Position numbers and translations under genes: made by a program. Shown piece after piece: positions 46,110 to 55,951 of a stretch of DNA of 64,000 bases. Source of the DNA: Propionivibrio dicarboxylicus (lineage in GTDB: Bacteria; Pseudomonadota; Gammaproteobacteria; Burkholderiales; Rhodocyclaceae); assembly GCF_900099695.1 (NCBI RefSeq), contig NZ_FNCY01000006.1, positions 1 through 64,000 of the forward strand, written 5' to 3'. Positions within the stretch are counted from its first letter, which is position 1. The number at the start of each line of letters is the position of its first letter. The notes beneath the pieces were generated by a model. That model saw nothing but the letters and a program-made list of their open reading frames with translations, was not told where the DNA came from and made no database searches.

Positions 46110-49100
46110 ATGAGCCTATTTCGTCGCCTGAATCTGAAGGAAAAGATCGGATTGAGCTTTGCCGGGCTCATCATCCTGATCGCGGCGAATGCCTTTGTCG
46201 TCATTCCGTCGGCGTATGTCGTTTCTGCTCAAATCGCGCAGGAACAGGATCGCATCCGGATACTCGAGGAAATCAATCAGGTGAATGGCGCGTTCGGCCG
46301 GTATGCGCAGTTGCCCTCGCGCGAACTTGCCAGCGAAATATTCGTCAATCTCGATGGCATTCGCCAACGGATCTATTCCGGACGCAACGAGTCGCGTTCA
46401 CTGGCATTGTTGCTGCCCAATATCGACGAGTACCGCCTCAATTTTCAAAAATTCGTCGCGGAGGCCGATCAACTCGACGCGCTTGGCAGTCAGTTGGCGG
46501 TGTTGGGACAGCGGATCAACGGGGAGTTGAAGGCCGGCAATTTGCAGCACGACGACCGTCGCGTGCATTCGGTTTATGAAGAGTTGATAGCGCATCTGGT
46601 CGGCATCCAATGGCGAATCCAGCGCTTTGGGAATGCTACGACCGTTTCGCTGGACGACGTTCGCGAGTTGCGCAACCAATTGGCACAACAGCGTCATCGC
46701 GTCTTGTACGACATACACGAAGGCGAGATGCAGCGGCGCTTGTATCGCCTTGTCCAGTATGCGAGCGACTATCTGTCGAGCCTCGAAAAATTTCTGCTTC
46801 TGAGCGACTCCAATCGCAGGACAACCGCGGTTCTCGGGGAACTCTCCGGCCAACTGGAAATGACGACGACGGCGTTCGGCATGTCCGCCCGCGAAATCAT
46901 GCGCAATCAGTTCAGGAATGCGATTGCGTTCATGGCTTCGGTATTTTTCCTTTCGATTGTGGGGGCCGTCTTCCTGTCCCGTCGGTTGACCCGTGAAATC
47001 CTGCGTCCGATCCGTGAATTGCTGCATCCGATCCATGCGATTTCGCGCGGAGAGCTGACGGTGCGTGCCGACGTTCAGACGCGCGACGAAATTGCCGACC
47101 TCGCCGAGTCGTTCAATACGATGGCCGACAACCTGAAGAAATCTCAGGAATCGCTCGAGTTGAGGATCAGCGAGCGAACACGCCAGCTCAGCGAGTCGGA
47201 GCGGCGTTTCCGCGATCTCGTCAATACGACGGATGGCATCGTGTGGGAACGGGAGATCACGGGGAATCGCTTCTCGTTTGTCAGCGACAAGGCCGAAGAT
47301 ATTCTCGGCTATCCGGCATCCGCGTGGTATGTCGCCGGTTTCTGGCAAGAGAATCTGCATCCGCAGGATCAGCTCTGGGTGCCCTCTCAATACGCGATGG
47401 GCGTCAGCGTACGCGAGCACTTCAAGGTCGAATATCGCTTCATCGCCCGTGACGGCCGAATCGTTTGGCTCAACGATCTGGTCACGGTGGTCGAAGAAGA
47501 GGGCGTTCCGCGCTGGCTGCGTGGCATCATGATCGACGTCACCGAATCCAAGTTGGCAGCGGAGGAATACAGTCGGGTAGCCCAGAATTACCAGATGCTG
47601 TTCCGCGAAATGCTGAACGGTTTTGCCTTGCACGAGATCGTTTGCGACAAGGACGGCCATCCGGTCGATTATCGCTTCCTCGCAGTCAATCCCGCATTCG
47701 AACGCATGACCGGCATGGTCGCCAGCACTGTGGTCGGCCGTACGGCGGGAGAACTGTTTCCGAAGCTTGAAACCTATTGGGTGGAAACGTATGGCCGGGT
47801 CGCCTTGTTCGGCGATCCTGTTTCCTACGAGAACTATTCGGCGGACATCGACAAGTACTTTGAGGTGATGGCATTCCGCCCGGCTCCGGGACAGTTTGCC
47901 TGCGTCATCCAGGACATAACCGAACGCAAGCAGTCCGAAGAGCGGATCAACAGCCTGGCATTTTTCGATCAGCTGACGGGGTTGCCGAACCGAGCCAGTC
48001 TCAAACAGCATCTTGCCCAGGCGCTGGCGCTGGCGGATCGCAACCGGACGCGGGTCGCCCTGATGTTGATCGATCTCGATAATTTCAAGTCGATCAACGA
48101 TACCCTTGGGCATCTGATCGGCGACCGATTGCTGACTGAGGTGGCGCATCGCCTGTCCGATGTGGTCCGGCAAAGCGATCTGGTCGCACGTTTTGGCGGC
48201 GACGAGTTCGTCGTCGTGTTGCCGGATATCGCCCAGCCTTCTGACGCAGGGACTGTCGCCGGCAAGATCGTCAGTGTCGTCTCCGAGCCATACCGGGTTG
48301 ACGGGCACGATCTGCGCAGTACGCCGAGCGTCGGCATCTGCCTTTATCCGGACGATTCCACCGAGGCTGACGAGTTGCTCAAGAAAGCCGACGTCGCCAT
48401 GTATCACGCCAAGTCGATGGGCAAGGCAAATTTCCAGTTCTTTCGGGAAGTGTTCCAGGAAGAGGCCGAACAACGCCTGGCGCTCGAAGCCGACCTGCGC
48501 CGCGCCATCGACGAAAAGCAATTCATCTTGCATTATCAGCCGCAGCTTGATTTGCTCGATAACCGGATTTGCTGTGTAGAGGCCCTGATCCGTTGGCAGC
48601 ATCCGCGTCGTGGGCTCGTTGGTCCGTTTGAGTTCATTCCGATGGCCGAAGAGACGGGTTTGATCGCCCGCATCGGCAACTGGGTCCTCGAGGAATCGTG
48701 TCGGCAGATGGCGGAATGGCGCGCGCGCGGGATCGATGGCGTGCGCCTGGCCGTGAATTTGTCACCGGCACAGTTTGCCGATCCCGGGTTTCCGGAACGC
48801 ATCGCCAACATATTGACCAGAACCGGATTGCCGGCGTCCTGTCTCGAACTCGAAATTACCGAATCGATCGCCATGGCCTCTCCGGTCGAAACCGAAAAGG
48901 TAATTCGCCGCCTCGTCAGTGAAGGCGTGTCATTCTCGATCGACGATTTTGGTACCGGCTATTCGTCCTTGTCTTACCTGCGGCAGTTTCCGATCCAGAC
49001 GCTCAAGATCGACCGTTCGTTCGTCAAGGATGTCGACGCCGGAAATGGTGCATCTGACATCTGCGAGATCAGCATATTGCTGGCGCACAAACTTGGCCTC

Positions 49101-49268
49101 GATGTCGTCGGAGAGGGCGTCGAGACGCCCGAGCAACTCGATTTTCTGCGCCGTGTCGGCTGTGAAAAGGTACAAGGATTCCTGGTCAGCAGGCCGTTAT
49201 CGGCAGAGTCGACCGAACAGGCGTTGGGCGCGTACCGGCTTCAGTTGCTCAGTCAGGCTCCGGAATAA
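46110..49268 (+). CDS. Membrane HAMP-PAS-PAS-GGDEF-EAL c-di-GMP enzyme
   Basis: 1052 residues. Membrane helix near 13-36, a periplasmic helical domain of about 235 residues, second helix near 271-293, HAMP at about 295-350, PAS near 367-485, PAS near 490-605, GGDEF near 610-770, EAL near 785-1040. ARFGGDEF is intact with an RQSD inhibition site; EAL residues are intact (CVEALIRW, NLSPAQF, LEITES, DDFGTGYSS, LKIDRSF, GEGVE). The solute-binding lipoprotein gene ends 6 bases upstream, suggesting that its periplasmic domain reads that protein. The 3' end overlaps msrAB by 20 bases. Confidence 0.93.
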   Translation: MSLFRRLNLKEKIGLSFAGLIILIAANAFVVIPSAYVVSAQIAQEQDRIRILEEINQVNGAFGRYAQLPSRELASEIFVNLDGIRQRIYSGRNESRSLALLLPNIDEYRLNFQKFVAEADQLDALGSQLAVLGQRINGELKAGNLQHDDRRVHSVYEELIAHLVGIQWRIQRFGNATTVSLDDVRELRNQLAQQRHRVLYDIHEGEMQRRLYRLVQYASDYLSSLEKFLLLSDSNRRTTAVLGELSGQLEMTTTAFGMSAREIMRNQFRNAIAFMASVFFLSIVGAVFLSRRLTREILRPIRELLHPIHAISRGELTVRADVQTRDEIADLAESFNTMADNLKKSQESLELRISERTRQLSESERRFRDLVNTTDGIVWEREITGNRFSFVSDKAEDILGYPASAWYVAGFWQENLHPQDQLWVPSQYAMGVSVREHFKVEYRFIARDGRIVWLNDLVTVVEEEGVPRWLRGIMIDVTESKLAAEEYSRVAQNYQMLFREMLNGFALHEIVCDKDGHPVDYRFLAVNPAFERMTGMVASTVVGRTAGELFPKLETYWVETYGRVALFGDPVSYENYSADIDKYFEVMAFRPAPGQFACVIQDITERKQSEERINSLAFFDQLTGLPNRASLKQHLAQALALADRNRTRVALMLIDLDNFKSINDTLGHLIGDRLLTEVAHRLSDVVRQSDLVARFGGDEFVVVLPDIAQPSDAGTVAGKIVSVVSEPYRVDGHDLRSTPSVGICLYPDDSTEADELLKKADVAMYHAKSMGKANFQFFREVFQEEAEQRLALEADLRRAIDEKQFILHYQPQLDLLDNRICCVEALIRWQHPRRGLVGPFEFIPMAEETGLIARIGNWVLEESCRQMAEWRARGIDGVRLAVNLSPAQFADPGFPERIANILTRTGLPASCLELEITESIAMASPVETEKVIRRLVSEGVSFSIDDFGTGYSSLSYLRQFPIQTLKIDRSFVKDVDAGNGASDICEISILLAHKLGLDVVGEGVETPEQLDFLRRVGCEKVQGFLVSRPLSAESTEQALGAYRLQLLSQAPE

Positions 49269-50424
49269 AGCGCAGCACAGCACCGTTGATGCAATAGCGT
49301 TGGCCGGTGGGTGGCGGGCCGTCGTCGAAGACGTGTCCCAGGTGAATGCCGGAACTGGCGCTGCGGACTTCAATGCGATTCATGCCAAATGAGTCGTCTT
49401 CGTGAAAGCTCAATGCACCGTCTTCTGGCATGAAGAAGCTTGGCCAGCCGCAAGCGCTGTCGAATTTCGCGGCGCTGCGGAAGAGCGTGACGCCGGTGAT
49501 CGGATCGATGAAGCGTCCTGCCCGTGTTTCATCAAGAAGCGGACTGGTGAACGGACGCTCCGTGCCATGCTGGAGCGCTATTCTCTGCTGTTCCGGCGAC
49601 AGCAGATGGCGTCCCAGCCAGTGCCAGAATGCCAGAGGATTGCCGTCATACCCGGCCAGGCGGGCGACTTCCCGTGATTTCCGGACGAATACGATGGTCG
49701 GGCTAACCGCGATTTTCTCGTTCAGTCCGATGCCGGTGGGTACCGCGTCGAAAGACACCGGCGTGACCGGAAGCGGCGCGTGCCAGTCTGTCAGAATGTC
49801 GCGTGCCAGACGCTGGCCGGCCGCGCAATCGCTTCGCATGAACACGAACAGGCCTTCGTGTTCTTCGTGCTCTTTGTGCATATCCTGGCGAGGATAGGGG
49901 ATGCCCGTGCCACCGAGACCACAGTAACCATGCGGATTCTTCTGCAGATAGCGTTGGTGATAGTCTTCGGCGCGGAAATAGCGTGTCAACCGCATGATTT
50001 CGGTCGTGATGCGGCCCTTGCCAGCGGCATCCAGGGCGCGCTGGTAGCGCTCCCGGCTTTGTTCTGCAACGGCTTGCTGGTCGGGACGTTCCAAGTAGAT
50101 CGCGCTACGGTAATTGGAGCCGATGTCGTTTCCCTGACGATCTCCCTGGGTCGGGTCGTGACTTTCCCAGAAGCGCGCGAGGACAGTCTCGAGGTCCACA
50201 CGATCCGGATCGAAAGTGACGCGGACGACCTCGGCGTGGTTGCGTAGCGAACTTTGTCCCCGTTGTCGGCGTCTTTCGTGCTGCAAGACCGCCTCGTAAT
50301 TACCGTCGATATCGCCATTGGCATAACCGCTTTCGACGTCGACACCTTCGAGCGCCGCCATGCGTTTTTCGGCGCCCCAGAAACAACCCATGCCGAGAAC
50401 GATGCTCTCCTTGCCGTCATGCAT
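49249..50424 (-). CDS. msrAB: Methionine sulfoxide reductase MsrA-(thioredoxin-like)-MsrB fusion
   Basis: 391 residues with AGGAG eight bases upstream. MsrA at about 1-175 (catalytic GMGCFWGAEK; recycling Cys in HGYCGLGGTG). A middle domain of about 85 residues (GLFVFMRSDCAAGQRLARDI, IAVSPTIVFVRKSREVARLAGYDG) has a thioredoxin-like pattern but with one cysteine only (CAAG in place of CxxC). MsrB fills the C-terminus (FDSACGWPSFF, GHVFDDGPPPTGQRYCINGAVLRF) and lacks the zinc-binding CxxC pairs, as in the Neisseria type. Repairs both sulfoxide stereoisomers. It has no signal peptide, so it acts in the cytoplasm. Confidence 0.9.
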   Translation of the reverse strand: MHDGKESIVLGMGCFWGAEKRMAALEGVDVESGYANGDIDGNYEAVLQHERRRQRGQSSLRNHAEVVRVTFDPDRVDLETVLARFWESHDPTQGDRQGNDIGSNYRSAIYLERPDQQAVAEQSRERYQRALDAAGKGRITTEIMRLTRYFRAEDYHQRYLQKNPHGYCGLGGTGIPYPRQDMHKEHEEHEGLFVFMRSDCAAGQRLARDILTDWHAPLPVTPVSFDAVPTGIGLNEKIAVSPTIVFVRKSREVARLAGYDGNPLAFWHWLGRHLLSPEQQRIALQHGTERPFTSPLLDETRAGRFIDPITGVTLFRSAAKFDSACGWPSFFMPEDGALSFHEDDSFGMNRIEVRSASSGIHLGHVFDDGPPPTGQRYCINGAVLRFIPEPD

Positions 50425-50514
50425 TTCAACTTCTCCTGAATACCGTCATGCACTTTGACGCTATTTTGGCGGCGAGGTTCTGTCTTGGATCGATGCCTCT
50501 TCGTGGGTGATCAG

Positions 50515-50547
50515 AAGAAAAAAGGCCCCGGGTTGCTCCGGGGCCTT
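50515..50547 (-). terminator. Intrinsic terminator of nrdJ
   Basis: AAGGCCCCGG (50522-50531), 6-base loop, CCGGGGCCTT (50538-50547). On the minus strand a run of T follows. It lies 56 bases past the nrdJ stop and shields msrAB. Confidence 0.9.
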
Positions 50548-50602
50548 CTCATTGGCTTGCGCTGAATGCTTGGGTTTTACTCTTGCATTCGCACGTCCTG
50601 AA

Positions 50603-53488
50603 TCAACCGCAGGTGCCGACTGCGCCACAGGCGGTGCAGAAATCGCAACCGTCCTTGCGAATCATCGTATGGTTGCCACATTCGGCGCACAGCTTGCCGG
50701 CAGTGGGCTTCGGCGCCGTCTTGCTCACCGGCGATTCAAGCATGCCCATCTGCTGCAGCGGCAGGCCGTTTTCGTCGAGGATGCCGAGCATGGCGTAGCG
50801 GTGGATGATCAAATGGGCGATGTAGGCCACCGTCGACGGATAGGTCTGTTGCTTGCGGGTTCCCGGGACGAAAGCCATGAAATCACCGAGCGGCTCGGGA
50901 TAATCGAGCAACTTGCGCAGCTTCATGCCGATCCAGGCCGGGTCGAGAACACGCATGTCGAGCGACAGCAGTTTGGTCAGACCGTCAAGCGCACGCGGAT
51001 AGTTGCCGGAGAGCCAGACCGAGTAGGGGCGGGTGACACCATCAGGCAGCGTGATTTCCTTGAGGCCAAGCACGAAATCTTCGTTCGTCGCCGGATTCAG
51101 GACGTCAACCGTCCAGGAGAGGGTGCCGTCGGTGCCCGTCTTCGGTTCCTTGATGCTGAACAGCGCGTCAAGCACCGGCGTGGGACCTTCCTTCTTGAAC
51201 GCGCCGATTTGCTCGACCCGATATTCAATCAGACGGGCCATGGCGGAGACGATCGACGGCATGCGCTTGCGTTCGCCGTAAGGCGGGAAGTGCATGTCGA
51301 ATCCTTCGCCGTCGGGCGTCTTCGAGAGCGATTCGAGCTTGAGCTTGAGCCAGCCGTGATCGTCGGCGCGCATGTCCATCGACAGCGTCTTGGCGACGGC
51401 GCCGAGGCCGCGCGGTTGCGACGGTCCGTTGACCCAGGCTTCGAATGGCCAGGAACGGCCCTCCTGTTCGACGTGACCGACGAAGAGGGCGAATTTGCCT
51501 TGTTCGTGTTCGATCATGTAGGTCCACGCCATGTTGCCTTCCGGCAAGCTCGGGCGGCCGGGCCAGCGCAGGCTCGACAGTACCGGCGCGGGCAGCGTCT
51601 TGATCGACAGGCGGCGGTTGGCGTCACCGCTGACGAAATCCTGCGGTTGCTTCTTCTCTTCGACCTGTTTGGCCGGTTCGACCGACAGCACCGATCCCAG
51701 GACGCTATTGGGACGATACGTGGCGAGGCCCTTGAGGCCGGATTTCCAGGCGCTCATATAGAGATCCTGGAAGTCGTCATAGGGATATTCCGCCGGGACG
51801 TTGACGGTTTTCGAAATCGAGGTGTCGACGTAAGGCGCGACGGCGGCAACCATCTCTTTGTGCGCTTGCGCCGAAATTTCGAGCGCAGTGACGAAATAGT
51901 CGGGCAGGTTCTCGATGTCGCCGCCAAGATGCTTGAAGAGACGCCATGCGTAGTCTTCTACAGCGTATTCCTTGATCGTTCCATCGACCATGCGCTTCTT
52001 GCGGTTATACGTCCAAGAGAAGGGCGGCTCGATGCCGTTCGACGCGTTGTCGGCAAAAGCGAGCGAAATCGTACCGGTCGGAGCGATCGAGAGCAGGTGA
52101 GAATTGCGCAGGCCGTGCTTGCGGATTTCAGCCTTGATCTCGGCCGGCAGGCGCGAGGCGAAGTTGCCGCCGGAGAGGTAGAGTTCCGCGTTGAACAGCG
52201 GGAAGGCGCCGCGCTCCTGGGCCAGTTCTACCGATGCGAGGTAAGCGGCATTGCGCATGTATTCGGCGATGCGTGCGCCCATCGCGGTGGCGGCCGTGCT
52301 GTCATAGCGCAGTCGCAGCATGCACAGCGCATCGCCGAGGCCGGTAAAGCCAAGTCCGACACGGCGCTTGTTGGCGGCTTCCTCTTTTTGCCGCTCGAGC
52401 GGCCAAGCGGTGACGTCCAGGACATTGTCAAGCATGCGCGTCGACACCTTGATCACTTCACCAAAGGCTTCGAAGTCAAACTCGGCTTGGTCAGAGAAGG
52501 CGTGGCGCACGAACAGCGTCAGATTGATCGAGCCGAGGCAGCAGCAACCGTAGGGGGGCAGAGGTTGCTCGGCGCACGGGTTGGTCGCTTCGATCTGCTC
52601 GCAATAGTAGAGATTGTTGTCCTTGTTCATGCGATCGAGAAACAGGATGCCGGGTTCAGCGTGGTCATAGGTCGATTTCATGACCTGGTCCCAGAGATCG
52701 CGAGCACGGATTTTCCGGTAAACCCACATGCCATCGTCACGCTGATAGGCGCCCGAGAGCTTCATTTCGGAATTGGGTTCGGCGCGATGCACGAGTTCGA
52801 CATCGCCATCCTCTTCGACCGCTTTCATGAACGGGTCGGTGACGCCGATCGAAATGTTGAAATTGGTCAGATCGCCCTTGTCCTTGGCGTGGATGAAGAC
52901 CTCGATGTCCGGATGGTCGCAACGCAGGACCCCCATCTGGGCGCCGCGACGGGCGCCCGCCGATTCGACCGTTTCGCAGGAACGGTCGAAAACGCGCATA
53001 TAGGATACAGGGCCGGATGCCCGGGACTGCGTGCCTTTGACCTGCGCGCCTTGCGGACGGATCGACGAGAAATCGTAACCGACGCCGCCGCCGCGGCGCA
53101 TGGTCTCGGCCGCTTCAGCCAGAGCGCTGTAGATACCCGGCCGGCCGTCGACATGTTCGACGATCGAGTCGCCCACCGGTTGAACGAAGCAATTGATCAG
53201 TGTTGCGGCCAGCGGTGTGCCGGCGGCGGAGTTGATACGTCCGGCCGGTACAAAGCCATTTTCCTGTGCCCAGAGGAAGCGTTCTTCCCATTTGGCACGC
53301 TGCTTTTCGTTTTCGTTGGCGGCCAGTGCGCGGGCGACGCGTCGGCGCACGTCGTGGACGTTTATTTCGGTGCCTTTGGCATATTTTTCGATCAGCACCT
53401 CGGTGGAGATTTCCTGTTCCGCCGGCAGAGCGACTTCAGGCGCATCAGCAATGGCGTCAAAGGAAAGTTGTTGCGAATTATTGTTCAT
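50603..53488 (-). CDS. nrdJ: Adenosylcobalamin-dependent ribonucleotide reductase (class II)
   Basis: 961 residues. Reduces ribonucleotides using a radical from vitamin B12 and so works with or without oxygen. Motifs: [18 protein letters not shown] near residue 88, [15 protein letters not shown] near 130, the catalytic loop [20 protein letters not shown] near 310, and [19 protein letters not shown] near 485. A C-terminal cysteine-rich tail ([20 protein letters not shown]) resembles a zinc finger and holds the re-reducing thiols. Its upstream region carries paired NrdR boxes. No class I or III genes are in view. Confidence 0.94.
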   Translation of the reverse strand: MNNNSQQLSFDAIADAPEVALPAEQEISTEVLIEKYAKGTEINVHDVRRRVARALAANENEKQRAKWEERFLWAQENGFVPAGRINSAAGTPLAATLINCFVQPVGDSIVEHVDGRPGIYSALAEAAETMRRGGGVGYDFSSIRPQGAQVKGTQSRASGPVSYMRVFDRSCETVESAGARRGAQMGVLRCDHPDIEVFIHAKDKGDLTNFNISIGVTDPFMKAVEEDGDVELVHRAEPNSEMKLSGAYQRDDGMWVYRKIRARDLWDQVMKSTYDHAEPGILFLDRMNKDNNLYYCEQIEATNPCAEQPLPPYGCCCLGSINLTLFVRHAFSDQAEFDFEAFGEVIKVSTRMLDNVLDVTAWPLERQKEEAANKRRVGLGFTGLGDALCMLRLRYDSTAATAMGARIAEYMRNAAYLASVELAQERGAFPLFNAELYLSGGNFASRLPAEIKAEIRKHGLRNSHLLSIAPTGTISLAFADNASNGIEPPFSWTYNRKKRMVDGTIKEYAVEDYAWRLFKHLGGDIENLPDYFVTALEISAQAHKEMVAAVAPYVDTSISKTVNVPAEYPYDDFQDLYMSAWKSGLKGLATYRPNSVLGSVLSVEPAKQVEEKKQPQDFVSGDANRRLSIKTLPAPVLSSLRWPGRPSLPEGNMAWTYMIEHEQGKFALFVGHVEQEGRSWPFEAWVNGPSQPRGLGAVAKTLSMDMRADDHGWLKLKLESLSKTPDGEGFDMHFPPYGERKRMPSIVSAMARLIEYRVEQIGAFKKEGPTPVLDALFSIKEPKTGTDGTLSWTVDVLNPATNEDFVLGLKEITLPDGVTRPYSVWLSGNYPRALDGLTKLLSLDMRVLDPAWIGMKLRKLLDYPEPLGDFMAFVPGTRKQQTYPSTVAYIAHLIIHRYAMLGILDENGLPLQQMGMLESPVSKTAPKPTAGKLCAECGNHTMIRKDGCDFCTACGAVGTCG

Positions 53489-53615
53489 TGTTTCCTCGGA
53501 ATATCGATGAGTACGAAGGTCTCGTCAAATCTAGTCTGTCAGGCGAGTGGTTTTTTGATGCCAGTTTTTCTGGCGTCTTCCGGACTGCGTGTTGGCTGCG
53601 ATTTGAGGTGCAAAG

Positions 53616-53631
53616 CTACTATATATAGTGG
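53616..53631. promoter_or_regulatory. NrdR box 1
   Basis: Contains the perfect palindrome ACTATATATAGT and matches about 13 of 16 positions of the NrdR consensus. NrdR represses ribonucleotide reductase genes when deoxynucleotides are abundant. Confidence 0.8.
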
Positions 53632-53646
53632 TGTAACGCAAGATAT

Positions 53647-53662
53647 TGCCTAAATATAGTTT
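53647..53662. promoter_or_regulatory. NrdR box 2
   Basis: TGCCTAAATATAGTTT, about 11 of 16 consensus positions. Its centre lies 31 bases from that of box 1, the three-turn spacing usual for paired NrdR boxes. Confidence 0.75.
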
Positions 53663-53917
53663 TATGCGCTCTTGACCCGTTTTGAGAAATGACTTTTAAA
53701 TCACGGCATTGCGATTTTTAAAAAACCATATTGTGATTTGATATTTCATTATGTGGTACGATATCGGTTCGCATCGCGCTCGATATTCTTCGAGTCTGCA
53801 ATATCGTCCATGCATGAGCCTTGTTGGATTTGAATTCTGGCAAAACTCATGATTTCGGTGTTAAATGACCGCGGGTCGCGTGCTCACATTCTCGCAATAA
53901 TCATAAAGGGATAATCC

Positions 53918-55120
53918 ATGTTCGTATTCGTTCTGAATTGCGGAAGTTCTTCGTTCAAATACCAGTTGCTCGACATGTCGAATGAAAACCGGGTCGCTGC
54001 GGGCCTCGTGGAGCGAATCGGCATGAACGATTCGATTCTTGCCTATGAACCCTCAGGCGGCGAAAAAGTCCGCGAAGTGGGCGCGATCGCGGATCACGAA
54101 TCGGCCATCAAGCGTGTCCTGGACAAACTCGTCGATGCCAAGATTGGCGTTATCAAGTCGCTGTCCGACATCAAGGCAGTCGGTCATCGCGTCGTGCATG
54201 GCGCCGAGAAGTTCTCGGGGTCGGTGCTTATCAATGAAGATGTCATCGAAGCGCTGAAGGAAAATATCCCGCTTGCGCCTTTGCACAACCCGCCCAACAT
54301 CACGGGTATTCAAGCAATGATGCAGGCGCTTCCAGGCGTTCCGAACGTTGGCGTTTTCGACACGGCATTCCACGCGACTATGCCACCGGAATCGTACCTT
54401 TATGCCGTCCCGTACGAGTGGTACGAGAAGCATCACGTCCGTCGCTACGGATTCCATGGTACGTCGCACCGGTTTGTTTCCGAGCGCGCCGCTGAAATCC
54501 TCGGTATCGCCAAGGACGAGTTCAACTGCATCACTTGCCATATGGGCAATGGCTCTTCGTTTACCGCCGTCAAGGGCGGCAAGTCTTACGACACCAGCAT
54601 GGGCATGACGCCGCTCGAAGGGATTGTCATGGGAACGCGCAGCGGCGATATCGACGCCGGCATTCCCAAGTTCCTCGCCGATAACAATGGCATGACCTTC
54701 GCCGATATCGACAATGCGCTGAACAAGAAGTCTGGGCTGCTCGGTATCTCCGGCATCAGCTCCGACATGCGCGACATCGAAAATGCCGCCAATGAAGGCA
54801 ATGAGCGCGCCAAACTCGCGATCGACGTGCTTCGTCACCGCGCACTCAAGTATATCGGCGCCTATGCCATCGAGCTTGGCCGGGTCGATGCGATCATCTT
54901 CACCGGTGGTATCGGCGAAAACGGTATCAGTTTCCGTGCGTCGGTCGTCGAACGCTTGACCGCGCTCGGTATCAAGCTTGACGCTACGGCGAATAATTCG
55001 CGCGGGAAGGAAGTCCTTATCTCGACGAGTGATTCCGCTGTCAAGGTGATGGTGGTTCCGACCAACGAGGAACTCGTGATCGCACGCGACACACGCGATA
55101 TCGTCAGCAAGCAGGGTTGA
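53918..55120 (+). CDS. ackA: Acetate kinase
   Basis: 400 residues. Interconverts acetate plus ATP and acetyl phosphate in the cytoplasm. Signatures: VLNCGSSSFKYQLL at the start, HRVVHGAEKFS near 90, GVFDTAFHATMP near 145, HMGNGSSFTAV near 208 and FTGGIGENG near 325. AAGGGATAA precedes the ATG. The usual partner pta is not adjacent. A strong terminator follows, so it is a single-gene unit. Confidence 0.96.
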   Translation: MFVFVLNCGSSSFKYQLLDMSNENRVAAGLVERIGMNDSILAYEPSGGEKVREVGAIADHESAIKRVLDKLVDAKIGVIKSLSDIKAVGHRVVHGAEKFSGSVLINEDVIEALKENIPLAPLHNPPNITGIQAMMQALPGVPNVGVFDTAFHATMPPESYLYAVPYEWYEKHHVRRYGFHGTSHRFVSERAAEILGIAKDEFNCITCHMGNGSSFTAVKGGKSYDTSMGMTPLEGIVMGTRSGDIDAGIPKFLADNNGMTFADIDNALNKKSGLLGISGISSDMRDIENAANEGNERAKLAIDVLRHRALKYIGAYAIELGRVDAIIFTGGIGENGISFRASVVERLTALGIKLDATANNSRGKEVLISTSDSAVKVMVVPTNEELVIARDTRDIVSKQG

Positions 55121-55155
55121 GTCGGATCGCCGACAAAGTTTTTCGATGCGATAGA

Positions 55156-55180
55156 AGGGAGGCGGTAGCCTCCCTCTTTT
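55156..55180 (+). terminator. Intrinsic terminator of ackA
   Basis: GGGAGGC (55157-55163), loop GGTA, GCCTCCC (55168-55174), then TCTTTT. Confidence 0.88.
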
Positions 55181-55239
55181 CATTCCGGTGACGAAAGTTG
55201 TCGTGCCATCCTCGCGTTGACTTGCGCAATTTGCGATTG

Positions 55240-55255
55240 CTGTATATAAATACAG
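55240..55255 (+). promoter_or_regulatory. LexA (SOS) box over the lexA promoter
   Basis: CTGTATATAAATACAG fits the canonical CTGT-N8-ACAG operator exactly. It overlaps the likely -10 element (TATAAA, 55245-55250; -35 TTGCGC, 55222-55227, 17-base spacer) and lies 20 bases before the ATG, so LexA should repress itself. Confidence 0.92.
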
Positions 55256-55275
55256 TTATTGGAGGAGACTGACCG

Positions 55276-55878
55276 ATGATGAAAGTGACGCCGCGCCAAC
55301 AGGAAATCCTGGACTTCATACGCAACTCGCTTGAAGTGCTCGGTGCGCCCCCTACGCGGGCCGAGATTGCCCACGCCTTCGGCTTTGCGTCCCACAACGC
55401 GGCCGAGGAACATCTCAAGGCACTGGCAAAGAAAGGCTTGCTTGTGCTTGAGCCGGGGTCGGCGCGCGGGATCCGTCTGGTGGAGCAACTCGGGTTGCCA
55501 TTGATCGGTAGCGTTGCCGCGGGCAGTCCGATCCTGGCGGTTGAAAACGTGCAGATGCGATATGCCCTCGATGCCAGTCTGTTCAAGCCGCGTGCCGATT
55601 TTCTGCTGCGCGTTCGGGGGCTCTCCATGATTAATGCCGGGATCTTCGATGGCGATTTGCTGGCAGTGCATCGCTGCCAGGAGGCGCGAAATGGTCAGAT
55701 CGTCGTGGCGCGCCTTGACGAGGATGTGACGGTAAAGCGCTTTCGAAAACAAGGGGCAATCGTCGAATTGATCGCGGAAAACCCCGATTTCGAGCCGATC
55801 GTTGTCGATACGCGCGAACAACCCGTCGCGATAGAGGGAATCGCTGTCGGTTTAATCCGTAGCCAAGAAGGCTTTTGA
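55276..55878 (+). CDS. lexA: SOS repressor LexA
   Basis: 200 residues, with GGAGGAG upstream. N-terminal winged helix ([31 protein letters not shown]), then the self-cleaving domain: cleavage site Ala-Gly in GSVAAGSP near residue 79, catalytic Ser in GLSMINAG near 116 and catalytic Lys in DVTVKRF near 153. RecA filaments on damaged DNA trigger its cleavage. It is self-regulated through the box upstream. Alternative start ATG 55279 would drop one Met. Confidence 0.95.
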   Translation: MMKVTPRQQEILDFIRNSLEVLGAPPTRAEIAHAFGFASHNAAEEHLKALAKKGLLVLEPGSARGIRLVEQLGLPLIGSVAAGSPILAVENVQMRYALDASLFKPRADFLLRVRGLSMINAGIFDGDLLAVHRCQEARNGQIVVARLDEDVTVKRFRKQGAIVELIAENPDFEPIVVDTREQPVAIEGIAVGLIRSQEGF

Positions 55879-55951
55879 GCCGGCGCAGGGAAAGTGCTCG
55901 TGCGGAAGTGGCGTTGGTCTTTGTTGCTGCTTGACCGAGCCGTCGCCGCCG

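Larger units (their letters stand above)
53489..53917. other. 429-base divergent regulatory region between nrdJ and ackA
   Basis: AT-rich compared with its GC-rich surroundings. The nrdJ-proximal half holds two NrdR boxes. The ackA-proximal half has imperfect repeats of GATATC/GATATT type and A/T runs but no promoter I can defend. No ORF of note and no tRNA. Confidence 0.6.

Noticed and set aside
46398-48602. Minus-strand ORF of 734 codons inside the GGDEF-EAL gene
   Set aside because: Antisense shadow; composition is that of reversed codons, no domain.
50507-53653. Long plus-strand ORF (1048 codons) opposite nrdJ
   Set aside because: Arg/Val/Asp-rich shadow of the nrdJ codons in a GC-rich genome; no recognisable motif, and nrdJ explains the region fully.
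53489-53917. Cobalamin riboswitch upstream of nrdJ
   Set aside because: Looked for a B12-box-like segment and found none; NrdR boxes explain the control region better.
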